Shown here: positions 24,277 through 33,630 of the stretch, one piece after another | How positions within the stretch are numbered: position 1 is the stretch's first letter | Layout of the letters: each line of letters starts with the position of its first letter | Assembly (NCBI GenBank): GCA_035256085.1 | Contig: DATEYP010000008.1 | Location: forward strand, 1-36,555 | DNA from: UBA6901 sp035256085 | GTDB lineage: Bacteria; Pseudomonadota; Gammaproteobacteria; Acidiferrobacterales; UBA6901 | DNA: 36,555 nucleotides | Direction: 5' to 3' | Translations under genes and position numbers: made by a program | Notes under the pieces: generated by a model | What the model saw: only the letters and a program-made list of their open reading frames with translations | Database searches by the model: none | What the model was told of the DNA's origin: nothing

Positions 24277-25038
24277 ATGCGCACCCCGAATTTCACAAAC
24301 GTCATTAGTCTCACGACCCTCAAGGCCGCGTGCAGTGAGTGTTCCCTGCGCGACCTGTGTCTGCCAGTGAATCTGGATGACGACGACATGCGTACACTCG
24401 AAGCGACTGTCAAGAGTCACCGCAAGCTCAGCAAAGGCGAATTTCTGTACCGGGTCGGCGACCCATTCCGGTCATTGTTTGCGATACGCTCCGGCAGCAC
24501 CAAGAACTGCGAAATCACTGCCGACGGCAGTGTGCAAATCACCGGCTTCCATTTAGCGGGCGAGCTGCTCGGCATGGACGCCATCAGCAGCGAGCGACAT
24601 CCCTGTGACGTGGTGGCCCTCGAAACCACCGAAATCTGCGAGCTGCCATTCGCCAAGCTAGAGACGCTGGCGCGCGAAATGCCGGGCCTGCAACATCAGC
24701 TGTTGCGTCTGATGAGCCGTGAAATTGCCGACGAGGAAGTTCAGCTTGTCATGCTTGGCCGCATGAAGGCCGAGGAACGGCTTGCCGCCTTCCTGCTCAG
24801 TTTTTCCAGGCGCTTGCAGCGACTGGGCAATTCTTCCACGGTTCTGCGCCTGCCCATGTCGCGCCAGGACCTGGGCGATTACCTGGGACTCGCACTCGAA
24901 ACGGTGAGCCGCCTGTTTTCACGCTTCCAGGAAGACAAACTGATCATCGTTCAGGGACGGAACATCAAATTGCTCGATGCGGCGCGCCTGAAGGACATCA
25001 CCGAGCAATTCATCTCCAGCAAGAACGCCCGCATTTAA
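24277..25038 (+). CDS. fnr: FNR-type oxygen-sensing transcription regulator
   Basis: A 253-residue CRP/FNR-family regulator. It has the N-terminal cluster motif C19-S-E-C22-x5-C28, plus C121 in EICELPFAKLE, which aligns with E. coli C122. All four [4Fe-4S] ligands are present, so it should sense oxygen directly. Residues about 35-150 form the cyclic-nucleotide-like beta roll. Residues 190-220 form the helix-turn-helix, with E208, S211 and R212 in the recognition helix (ETVSR), as in E. coli FNR that reads TTGAT half-sites. The matching sites at 17861 and 22558 are its likely targets. An AGG-type ribosome site is about 14 bases upstream of the ATG. No FNR site was seen in its own 197-base upstream gap. 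Confidence 0.94.
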   Translation: MRTPNFTNVISLTTLKAACSECSLRDLCLPVNLDDDDMRTLEATVKSHRKLSKGEFLYRVGDPFRSLFAIRSGSTKNCEITADGSVQITGFHLAGELLGMDAISSERHPCDVVALETTEICELPFAKLETLAREMPGLQHQLLRLMSREIADEEVQLVMLGRMKAEERLAAFLLSFSRRLQRLGNSSTVLRLPMSRQDLGDYLGLALETVSRLFSRFQEDKLIIVQGRNIKLLDAARLKDITEQFISSKNARI

Positions 25039-25126
25039 TTCTTTCGTCAACTTACCGATTCTCTCAGGTTGACAAGCAGCGTCTCATCCCATAACTTTGT
25101 CGCCCGAAGTCCTTCCGGAGCCTCCC

Positions 25127-26101
25127 ATGATGTATCGCCAGGCCGATGTCGAGGCGCTGTTTGCGCTGCCGTTCAACGATCTGCTGTTCCAGGCGCACAG
25201 CTTGCATCGTCAGCACTTCGACCCGAATGCGGTGCAGGTGAGCACGTTGCTGTCTATCAAGACCGGAAATTGCTCCGAGGATTGCAGCTACTGCTCGCAA
25301 TCGGCGCGTTACCGTACGGGGGTTGAAAACGAAGCGCTGATGTCACTGAACGAGGTGTTGGCCGCGGCGTGTGCCGCCAAGGAACACGGCGCCACCCGAT
25401 TCTGCATGGGCGCCGCCTGGCGCGGTCCGAAGGAAAAAGATCTGCAGCCGGTGCTGGAAATGGTGCGCGCCGTCAAGGCGCTCGGGCTGGAAACCTGCAC
25501 CACGCTGGGCATGCTGAAAGCGGGCCAGGCGGAACAGCTGCGTGACGCCGGGCTCGACTACTACAACCACAATCTCGACACCGCGCCCGAGTATTACGGT
25601 GAAATTATTTCCACGCACGGTTACGGCGATCGTCTCGACACCCTCGACAAGGTGCGCAATGCCGGGATGAAGGTGTGTTGCGGCGGCATTGTCGGCCTCG
25701 GTGAATCGCGCAGCGCGCGCGCCGGGCTCATCGCCCAGCTCGCGGCACTCGATCCCGCGCCCGAGAGTGTGCCGATCAATCTGCTGGTGCGAATTCCCGG
25801 AACGCCGCTTGCCGATTTGCCGGCGCTCGAACCGATCGAGTTCGTGCGCACCATTGCGGTCGCGCGCATCTGCATGCCAACCAGCATGGTGCGGCTCTCG
25901 GCCGGTCGCCAGGAGATGCCGGATTACCTGCAGGCTATGTGCTTTTTCGCCGGCGCCAACTCGATATTCTACGGCGACAAGCTGCTCACCACGCCGAATC
26001 CTGGCACTGACCAGGACCGGCAACTGTTTGCGAAGCTCGGTCTGCATCCGATGCCGGCCGAGTACGGCACCACCCTGAAAGCGACCTGCGCCGTGCTCTG
26101 A
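25127..26101 (+). CDS. bioB: Biotin synthase
   Basis: A 324-residue radical SAM enzyme that inserts sulfur into dethiobiotin to form biotin. The [4Fe-4S] motif is C49-S-E-D-C53-S-Y-C56, followed by Q-S-A-R. The ligands of the auxiliary [2Fe-2S] cluster are seen in RFCMGAAWRGP, CTTLGM, KVCCGGIVGLGES and the arginine of VRLSAGR. The ATG at 25127 has a CGGAG ribosome site 6 bases upstream; an in-frame TTG at 25097 is less likely. It follows fnr by 88 bases on the same strand but is otherwise isolated from other bio genes. Confidence 0.95.
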   Translation: MMYRQADVEALFALPFNDLLFQAHSLHRQHFDPNAVQVSTLLSIKTGNCSEDCSYCSQSARYRTGVENEALMSLNEVLAAACAAKEHGATRFCMGAAWRGPKEKDLQPVLEMVRAVKALGLETCTTLGMLKAGQAEQLRDAGLDYYNHNLDTAPEYYGEIISTHGYGDRLDTLDKVRNAGMKVCCGGIVGLGESRSARAGLIAQLAALDPAPESVPINLLVRIPGTPLADLPALEPIEFVRTIAVARICMPTSMVRLSAGRQEMPDYLQAMCFFAGANSIFYGDKLLTTPNPGTDQDRQLFAKLGLHPMPAEYGTTLKATCAVL

Positions 26102-26170
26102 TCCACGGGCGCGGGGTGAGTGCCTCGCCCCGGTTCCACCCCAGCCTCCCGCCCAGCGCGAACAGCAGCA

Positions 26171-26199
26171 TTGACAGCCCCCATCCTGTAGATGATAAT
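26171..26199 (+). promoter_or_regulatory. Sigma70-type promoter of fbpABC
   Basis: TTGACA (26171-26176) and GATAAT (26194-26199) are separated by exactly 17 bases. This gives a near-consensus promoter about 36 bases upstream of the fbpA start codon. The -10 element lies inside the Fur box. Confidence 0.75.
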
Positions 26200-26208
26200 A
26201 GTTATCAT
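26192..26208. promoter_or_regulatory. Fur box overlapping the fbpA -10
   Basis: ATGATAA-tag-TTATCAT is a perfect 7-1-1-1-7 palindrome. It closely resembles the Fur consensus (GATAATGATAATCATTATC). Its overlap with the -10 hexamer predicts repression by Fur-Fe2+ in iron-replete cells. Confidence 0.8.
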
Positions 26209-26234
26209 TAACAACTGTTCACCGAGGTGATGAG

Positions 26235-27263
26235 ATGGGCTTGCACAAGCGAGGGGTCTGGTTGGCAATGGTCCTGGGCATCTGGACGCTGGCCGGGCCG
26301 GCACAGGCGGCGGATGAGGTGAATCTCTATTCCGCACGCAAGGAAGAACTAATCAAGCCGCTGCTCGACCAATTCACGGCCAAAACCGGAATCAAGGTCA
26401 ACCTGGTCACGGGCAAGGAAGACGCGCTGCTCGCGCGCCTGATGAGCGAGGGTCGCAACAGCCCGGCCGACCTGCTGCTCACCAGCGATGCCGGCCGTCT
26501 GCACCGTGCCCAGGAGGCTGGGGTGCTGGCGCCGGTGGACAGCGCCACGCTCAGGAAGCTGGTGCCGGCCCACTACCGCGACCCGCAAGGCCACTGGTAC
26601 GGGCTCTCGGTGCGCGCCCGGCCGATGGCCTATGTCACGCAGCGCGTGCATGCCAACGAGCTTTCCACCTATGAAGCGCTGGCCGAGCGCAAATGGAAGG
26701 GGCGCATCTGCATCCGTTCTTCCGACAACATCTACAACCAGTCACTGGTCGCATCCATGATCGCGCACCGTGGCGTGGCGGCGACCGAGGCCTGGGCCAG
26801 GGGATTCGTCGCCAACTTCGCCCGCCCGCCGGTCGGCGGTGACCGCGATCAGGTGCTGGCCGCGGCCGCCGGCCAGTGCGACGTGGTCATCGTCAATACC
26901 TACTATCTGGCCGCGATGCTGAACGACAAGGATCCGGCTCAGCGCGAGGCGGCGCAAAAGCTCGCAGTGTTCTGGCCAAACCAGAAGGATCGCGGTGCGC
27001 ATGTAAACGTGAGCGGCATCGGCCTGACCGCGGCCGCCCGGCACCGCGAGCATGCCGTGAAGCTGATCGAGTACTTGGCGAGCGCCGAGGCGCAGGCATG
27101 GTACGCTGAGGTCAACCACGAGTATCCCATCCGGCCGGACATCCCGGTCAGCAAGACACTCGCGGCCATGGGCAAGTTCAAGGCCGATACTTTGAACCTG
27201 CATCAGCTTGGCCAATATAATGCCGAGGCCGTCAAACTCATGGATCGCGCCGGCTGGAAGTAA
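26235..27263 (+). CDS. fbpA: Ferric iron ABC transporter, periplasmic binding protein
   Basis: A 342-residue periplasmic iron-binding protein of the FbpA/FutA type. The signal peptide is residues 1-25 (cleavage at AQA-AD). The mature protein starts with the family pattern EVNLYSARKEELIKPLLDQF. The tyrosine pair that binds Fe3+ is Y223-Y224 in VIVNTYYLAAML, and Y32 and Y133 could contribute. Other family matches are GRICIRSSDNIYNQSLVASM and AHVNVSGIGLT. A GAGGTGA ribosome site sits just upstream of the ATG, and a Fur-controlled promoter precedes it. It is followed by a stem-loop and then the permease and ATPase genes of the same importer. Confidence 0.94.
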   Translation: MGLHKRGVWLAMVLGIWTLAGPAQAADEVNLYSARKEELIKPLLDQFTAKTGIKVNLVTGKEDALLARLMSEGRNSPADLLLTSDAGRLHRAQEAGVLAPVDSATLRKLVPAHYRDPQGHWYGLSVRARPMAYVTQRVHANELSTYEALAERKWKGRICIRSSDNIYNQSLVASMIAHRGVAATEAWARGFVANFARPPVGGDRDQVLAAAAGQCDVVIVNTYYLAAMLNDKDPAQREAAQKLAVFWPNQKDRGAHVNVSGIGLTAAARHREHAVKLIEYLASAEAQAWYAEVNHEYPIRPDIPVSKTLAAMGKFKADTLNLHQLGQYNAEAVKLMDRAGWK

Positions 27264-27286
27264 CCGGCGCGCATGCAGTTCGCAGT

Positions 27287-27317
27287 AAACGGGGCGGGGT
27301 GCGCGAGCGCCCCGTTT
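27287..27317 (+). promoter_or_regulatory. Stem-loop between fbpA and fbpB
   Basis: AAACGGGGCG (27287-27296) pairs perfectly with CGCCCCGTTT (27308-27317) around an 11-base loop. There is no long T-run after it, so it more probably slows transcription or protects the 3' end of the fbpA transcript than terminates fully. Such structures commonly give more binding protein than permease. Its position argues against an fbpB start at 27273. Confidence 0.65.
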
Positions 27318-27335
27318 CCTTGCCGGGAGCGGGTT

Positions 27336-29015
27336 GTGAGCGCCATCTCTGTCACAGCAGTTGAAGCGACGCGCCGTCCGCACGGCTGGCTGAGCGGCTG
27401 GCGTCTGGGCGTGCTCGGCGTGGCGCTGGTTGTGGCGCTGCCGGTGTTGACGGTGTTCGGCTTTTTTCTACAGCCGGCCACGGAGGCCTGGCAGCATCTG
27501 GTGCAGACCGCGCTGCACGACTACGTGGTTAATTCCGTGTTGCTGATGCTCGGCGTCGCGGTCGGCACCCTGCTGCTCGGCGTGTCGACGGCGTGGGTGA
27601 GCGCGACCTGCGAGTTTCCGGGCCGGCGCGTGTTCGAATGGGCGCTGCTGCTGCCGATGGCGATTCCGGCCTATATCATCGCCTATACCTATACCGGCCT
27701 GCTCGATTTCGCCGGACCGGTACAGGGCGCACTGCGCGCGATATTCGGCTGGGGATACGGCGATTACTGGTTTCCGAATATTCGCTCGCTGCCGGGCGCA
27801 ATCGTGATGCTGTCGCTGGTGCTGTATCCCTACGTGTACCTGCTGGCGCGCTCCGCATTTCTTGAACAGTCGGTGTGTGTGCTGGAGGTCAGCCGCACGC
27901 TCGGTTCAACTCCGATGCACACCTTTGTGCGCGTGGCATTGCCGATGGCGCGCCCGGCGATCATGGCCGGGCTGCTGCTCGCGCTTATGGAAACGCTCGC
28001 CGATTACGGCACGGTGCAGTTTTTCGGCGTCAGTACCTTCACCACCGGCATTTTCCGCACCTGGTTCGGCCTGGGCGATGCGGTGGCGGCCGCGCAGCTG
28101 TCGGCGTTGCTCATGAGTTTTGTGTTCGTGCTGATTCTGCTGGAGCGCTGGTCGCGCCGCCAGGCGCGCTATCACGAGACCGGCACGCGCATGAAATCAC
28201 TGCCGCGTCACCGGCTCGAAGGCTGGCGCAGGGCGGTCGGGCTGGCGGTCTGCAGCGTGCCGCTGGCGTTCGGCTTCCTGCTGCCGGCCGGACAATTGCT
28301 GGCATCGGTGGTGCGCACCGCCGGCCACATGCTGGATGCCGATTTCCTGCGCATCACCGTGAACAGCCTGGTACTCGCCGGCAGCGCCGCGCTGGTGACC
28401 TTGCTGGTGGGGCTGTTCATGGCCTATGGCAAGCGCCTGCACGGCGACCGCCTGGTGCAGGGCGCGGTGCGCGTCGCCGGCATGGGCTACGCGATACCCG
28501 GTACGGTAATTGCCATCGGCGTGATGATTCCATTTGCCTGGCTGGATAACACCGTCGATGCCTGGATGCGCGCGCGTTTCGATTTTTCCACCGGCTTGCT
28601 GCTGAGCGGCACGCTGGCGGCGCTGTTGTTCGCCTACATGGTGCGGTTCCTGGCGGTAGCGTTGCAGACGGTGGAGGCGGGCCTCGCCAAGATCCGTCCC
28701 AGCATGGATGAGGCGGCACGCGCGCTTGGGCTCGGGCCGCTCGACGTGCTGAAGAAGGTGCATGTGCCGATGCTGCGCGGCAGCCTGGTCACCGCCATGT
28801 TGCTGGTGTTCGTGGACGCGCTGAAAGAGCTGCCGGCGACGCTGGTGTTGCGGCCGTTCAATTTCAATACGCTCGCGGTGCGCACCTACGAGCTGGCGGC
28901 CGATGAGCGCCTGGCGGATGCCGCCAGCGCCTCGCTGGCGATCGTGCTGGCGGGTATCATTCCGGTGATACTCCTGAGCCAGAGCCTGAGCCGCACCCGC
29001 ATCCGCTATGAATAA
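27336..29015 (+). CDS. fbpB: Ferric iron ABC transporter, fused permease
   Basis: A 559-residue inner-membrane permease with two homologous halves, each with about six helices, as in FbpB. Each half carries an EAA-type loop for contact with the ATPase: EVSRTLGSTPMHTFVRVALP in the first and EAARALGLGPLDVLKKVHVP in the second. The start was placed at GTG 27336 because it has a GGGAG ribosome site at good distance (6 bases) and lies beyond the stem-loop. An ATG at 27273 would add 21 residues (including two cysteines) but has no ribosome site. The 3' end overlaps fbpC by 8 bases. Confidence 0.9.
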   Translation: MSAISVTAVEATRRPHGWLSGWRLGVLGVALVVALPVLTVFGFFLQPATEAWQHLVQTALHDYVVNSVLLMLGVAVGTLLLGVSTAWVSATCEFPGRRVFEWALLLPMAIPAYIIAYTYTGLLDFAGPVQGALRAIFGWGYGDYWFPNIRSLPGAIVMLSLVLYPYVYLLARSAFLEQSVCVLEVSRTLGSTPMHTFVRVALPMARPAIMAGLLLALMETLADYGTVQFFGVSTFTTGIFRTWFGLGDAVAAAQLSALLMSFVFVLILLERWSRRQARYHETGTRMKSLPRHRLEGWRRAVGLAVCSVPLAFGFLLPAGQLLASVVRTAGHMLDADFLRITVNSLVLAGSAALVTLLVGLFMAYGKRLHGDRLVQGAVRVAGMGYAIPGTVIAIGVMIPFAWLDNTVDAWMRARFDFSTGLLLSGTLAALLFAYMVRFLAVALQTVEAGLAKIRPSMDEAARALGLGPLDVLKKVHVPMLRGSLVTAMLLVFVDALKELPATLVLRPFNFNTLAVRTYELAADERLADAASASLAIVLAGIIPVILLSQSLSRTRIRYE

Positions 29016-30081
29016 GCTGCTGGAAGTCACTGACGCCGTCATCGGCTACGGCGGCGCGCCCGTGGTCCGGCAGGTGTCGTTTGCACTGGAGCCCGGCCGG
29101 ATCGGCTGCCTGCTGGGCCCGAGCGGTTGCGGCAAGACTACGCTGCTGCGCGCGATTGCCGGTTTCGAGGTCCTGCAGGGCGGTGAAATCCGCATGCGCG
29201 GCCAGGTGGTGAGCCACGCCGGCTGGTCGCTGCCGCCGGAGCAGCGCCGGGTCGGCATGGTGTTCCAGGACTTTGCGCTGTTTCCGCACCTCAAGGTCGG
29301 CGACAACATCGGCTTCGGGCTGCGGCACTTGTCGGAACGCGAGCGGCGCGCGCGCGTGCAATCGCTGCTCAGGCTCGTCGGCCTGCCGGAATACGAAGGC
29401 GTCTATCCGCACCAGCTCTCCGGCGGCCAGCAGCAGCGCGTGGCGCTGGCGCGCGCCATGGCGCCGCGTCCGGAACTGCTGCTCCTGGACGAGCCGTTTT
29501 CCAGCATGGATGCCGAGTTGCGCGAGCAGCTGGCGCGCGAGGTGCGTGACATCATCAAGGAAGAAGAGATCACCGCGCTGCTGGTCACCCACGACCAGTA
29601 CGAGGCGTTTGCCATGGCCGACGAGATCGGCGTGCTGAACGCGGGCCAACTGATGCAGTGGGACAGTGGCTACAACCTCTACCACCGGCCCGGCAACCGC
29701 TTCGTCGCCGATTTCATCGGCCAGGGCGTGATCCTGCCGGGCGAAGTGCTGAACGAGGGATTGGTGCAGACCGAGCTGGGGGCGATCCGTGGCCAGCTGC
29801 CACCCGGCTGCAAGCCGGGCTGCAAGCTGGAACTGCTGCTGCGGCCGGATGACATCCTGCACGACGACCAAAGCGCCTTGCATGCCAAGGTGGTGGCCAA
29901 GGCGTTCCGCGGCGCCGAATTTCTTTATACGCTGGAATTGGCGAGCGGCACGCGCGTGCTCTGTTTTGCGCCCAGTCACCACGACCATCCGCTCGGCGAA
30001 CAGCTTGGCATTCGCGTCGAGGTCGATCACCTGGTCATGTTCCCGCAGCCCGGGCAGGCCGCGAGCGTCGCTGGCAGTTAG
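29008..30081 (+). CDS. fbpC: Ferric iron ABC transporter, ATP-binding protein
   Basis: A 357-residue ABC ATPase that powers the FbpAB importer. Walker A is G37-P-S-G-C-G-K-T-T, the Q-loop glutamine is Q87 in VFQDFALFPH, the signature is L137-S-G-G-Q, Walker B is LLLLDE (157-162), and the switch histidine is in LLVTHDQYEA. Residues about 240-357 form a TOBE-like regulatory domain (LELLLRPDDILHDD, AKAFRGAEFLYTLEL), as in FbpC. The start lies within the end of fbpB (8-base overlap), indicating coupled translation. The stop overlaps the stop of the convergent phosphoesterase gene. Confidence 0.94.
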   Translation: MNKLLEVTDAVIGYGGAPVVRQVSFALEPGRIGCLLGPSGCGKTTLLRAIAGFEVLQGGEIRMRGQVVSHAGWSLPPEQRRVGMVFQDFALFPHLKVGDNIGFGLRHLSERERRARVQSLLRLVGLPEYEGVYPHQLSGGQQQRVALARAMAPRPELLLLDEPFSSMDAELREQLAREVRDIIKEEEITALLVTHDQYEAFAMADEIGVLNAGQLMQWDSGYNLYHRPGNRFVADFIGQGVILPGEVLNEGLVQTELGAIRGQLPPGCKPGCKLELLLRPDDILHDDQSALHAKVVAKAFRGAEFLYTLELASGTRVLCFAPSHHDHPLGEQLGIRVEVDHLVMFPQPGQAASVAGS

Positions 30082-30635
30082 CCGGTCACCGCCTTGCTGA
30101 TCGGTTCGGCCGCCGGAATGTCTTCGAGCGGCACGACACGAATCTCGAATTCCATTTTGTCCAGATCACCCAGAATATAGGTCGGCTTGCTGCCGATACC
30201 GGCGGTCGTGCCCGGATCGAGCCGCAGGGTTTTTCCGCCTTTCACGTTGGCGATTTCTTCGACGCGCGCCTTGTGCTCGTGGCCGTTGCACACCAGATCG
30301 TAGTCGCCGGTCGCGGCCATGGCCTTCGCATAGTGCGGATAGTGCACCATGAAGATTCTTTTGCCCGCAAGCGTGAAGGCAGCGTCTTGCCCGTGATACG
30401 TGACAAGCCCCTTCGATTCGGCGGCAATGCGGCTCAGATGGAACAGGTCGCCGGTGTTGTTGCCGTAAATAATATGAATCGGCAGCCCGAATTTGGTGAT
30501 GGCGTGCAGGGTGGACGGGGCGACCAGGTCGCCGCAATGCAGAACTACTTGGGCGCCGCGCGCCTTGGCATCGGCGACCGCCGAGGCCAGCAGACGGCGG
30601 TGGTCGTGTGAGTCGGACACGAGGCAGATTTTCAT
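30078..30635 (-). CDS. YfcE/MJ0936-type metallophosphoesterase
   Basis: A 185-residue calcineurin-like phosphodiesterase. The metal-binding motifs appear in order: D8-S-H10 (VSDSHDH), HCGDLV, YGNNTGD (a variant of GNND), MVHYPH and NGHEHKARV. This matches the small YfcE family, which hydrolyses phosphodiester model substrates and whose natural substrate is unclear. The start MKICLVSDSHDH was chosen by family alignment. The open frame extends seven codons upstream into the CAAGATACAAG repeat. The stop codon overlaps the fbpC stop region by 4 bases, in convergent orientation. Confidence 0.88.
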   Translation of the reverse strand: MKICLVSDSHDHRRLLASAVADAKARGAQVVLHCGDLVAPSTLHAITKFGLPIHIIYGNNTGDLFHLSRIAAESKGLVTYHGQDAAFTLAGKRIFMVHYPHYAKAMAATGDYDLVCNGHEHKARVEEIANVKGGKTLRLDPGTTAGIGSKPTYILGDLDKMEFEIRVVPLEDIPAAEPISKAVTG

Positions 30636-30639
30636 AAAG

Positions 30640-30665
30640 TCAGATACAAGGGGCAAGATACAAGG
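30640..30665. repeat. Direct GATACAAGGG repeats
   Basis: Two direct copies of AGATACAAGGG (about 30642-30652 and 30656-30666) lie immediately upstream of the phosphoesterase gene. They share the AAGATACAAG unit of the inverted repeat before ubiU. Confidence 0.55.
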
Positions 30666-30744
30666 GAAAAGGGGAGCGCAACCGTGGCACGATTATATAA
30701 CCGGCCCGGGTTTGTTTCCCAATGGTCGGACCCTTTTGCTCGCT

Positions 30745-30960
30745 TCGCCTCCCTCTCACTCCGGGAGAGGGAATGAGGGCGAGGGCCGGGAGGGCGCGAA
30801 AAGAAAAGGGCCGGCTTGCGCCGGCCCTGAAGAAAAGGTTGCCCTCACCCCTTACCCTCTCCCAGAGTAAACAAAATACGCGCGTTGCGCGTCTCGGCTC
30901 GCCTCCCTCTCCCGCATCAGCGGGAGAGGGAGTGAGGGTGAGAGGCGGGAGAGGGGGAGT
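30745..30960. repeat. Two direct copies of a GC-rich hairpin repeat downstream of hppA
   Basis: Both units have CGCCTCCCTCTC, a short hairpin, GAGAGGGA and then TGAGGG. The first lies at about 30745-30785 and the second at about 30898-30944, where the hairpin is CCCTCTCCCG-catcag-CGGGAGAGGG. A partial unit (GCCCTCACCCCTTACCCTCT) sits at 30841-30860. The same hairpin family flanks the 3' end of the phosphofructokinase gene. Confidence 0.65.
30799..30827 (-). terminator. Rho-independent terminator, minus strand
   Basis: Read on the minus strand, GGGCCGGC-gcaa-GCCGGCCC is followed by TTTTCTTTT. It lies about 150 bases beyond the hppA stop and would end transcripts coming from hppA. Confidence 0.8.
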
Positions 30961-30974
30961 GATAGAAAATCTCT

Positions 30975-33011
<2,037 letters not shown>

Positions 33012-33114
33012 AGAAGCTCCTCCCAATGTGGTGCACCCGGGCGGCGCGTCTGCCGGCCGTCCACGTGCAAGAAAAACCTGATTCGTTCTTTACTGTTTGT
33101 ACTCTCACGATTCG

Positions 33115-33333
33115 TTATTGTTGCGGCTTGAAGGCGAGTCCGCCGTCAAAACGCGTGCCTGGCTCGAAACCGAACACCCGGTCGAGCTCGCACTCACGGA
33201 TCATCTGATCCACGGCCCCTTGACCATGTTCGCGGTTGACCTCCGCCAGAATCAACTTGGCGGAATTGGCGTTGTAGAACCCGCCGAAACCGGCTTGCAC
33301 CTGCAAAAGCTCCTTGGCCCTGTCGAGTGTCAT
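33115..33333 (-). CDS. Small hypothetical protein between pfp and hppA
   Basis: A 72-residue soluble protein (MTLDRAKELLQVQAGFGGFY...) that I cannot assign to a named family. It is probably helical, with an acidic/basic middle (AEVNREHGQGAVDQMIRECE) and a C-terminal loop (RVFGFEPGTRF). An ATG nine codons upstream (33360) is an alternative start. It is on the same strand as its neighbours, in a plausible operon with hppA (103 bases downstream). Codon use and composition look like a real protein. A role linked to the PPi enzymes is only a guess from position. Confidence 0.5.
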   Translation of the reverse strand: MTLDRAKELLQVQAGFGGFYNANSAKLILAEVNREHGQGAVDQMIRECELDRVFGFEPGTRFDGGLAFKPQQ

Positions 33334-33447
33334 GCGCGAATCCGGGAAGAATCGCCGCAAGGGCGCGGGGACGCAAATTATTAATTTTTATGTGGCGATA
33401 TTGTTTGCGTTTCCGCGCCGACGCGGTCATTCATGCCATATTTAGGG

Positions 33448-33620
33448 AGGCCCTCTCCCGCTTGCGCGGGAGAGGGGGAGTTAGTGGAAATTCTAGCAAG
33501 GAAGCCCTCACCCTCTGCCCTAGTGAGTGAGGCTTCATTCACCAGGGAGAGGGGAAGTTAAGGAAGCCCTCACCCTTTGCCCTCTCCCGCTGATGCGGGA
33601 GAGGGGGAGTTGGTAGAAAT
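33448..33620. repeat. Three tandem hairpin repeats after the pfp stop
   Basis: Three units of about 55-60 bases lie in tandem. Unit 1 has CCCTCTCCCGC-ttgc-GCGGGAGAGG and unit 3 has CCCTCTCCCGC-tgat-GCGGGAGAGG, each followed by GGGAGTTNGTNGAAAT. Unit 2 replaces the hairpin with the TAGTGAGTGAGGCTTCATTC palindrome. Spacer text GGAAGCCCTCACCCT recurs before units 2 and 3. Unit 3 starts about 11 bases past the pfp stop codon. Confidence 0.7.
33521..33542. repeat. 22-base palindrome matching one in dacB
   Basis: TAGTGAGTGAGGCTTCATTC plus AC matches 7892-7913 at 21 of 22 positions. Here it forms the apex of a longer hairpin (CCCTAGTGA...TCACCAGGG) in the second repeat unit. Confidence 0.6.
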
Positions 33621-33630
33621 CTCTTATTTG

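Larger units (their letters stand above)
30636..30974. other. Repeat-rich gap between hppA and the phosphoesterase gene
   Basis: This 339-base gap holds no gene. It carries the CAGATACAAGGGGCAAGATA repeat (about 30640-30665), a terminator for the minus strand and two copies of a CCCTCTC/GAGAGGG hairpin repeat, listed separately. Confidence 0.65.

Noticed and set aside
33448..33620. Possible CRISPR array from the three tandem units after pfp
   Set aside because: The repeats are GC-rich hairpins with near-identical spacer text, not unique spacers; there are only three units, and the hairpin of the middle one is replaced.
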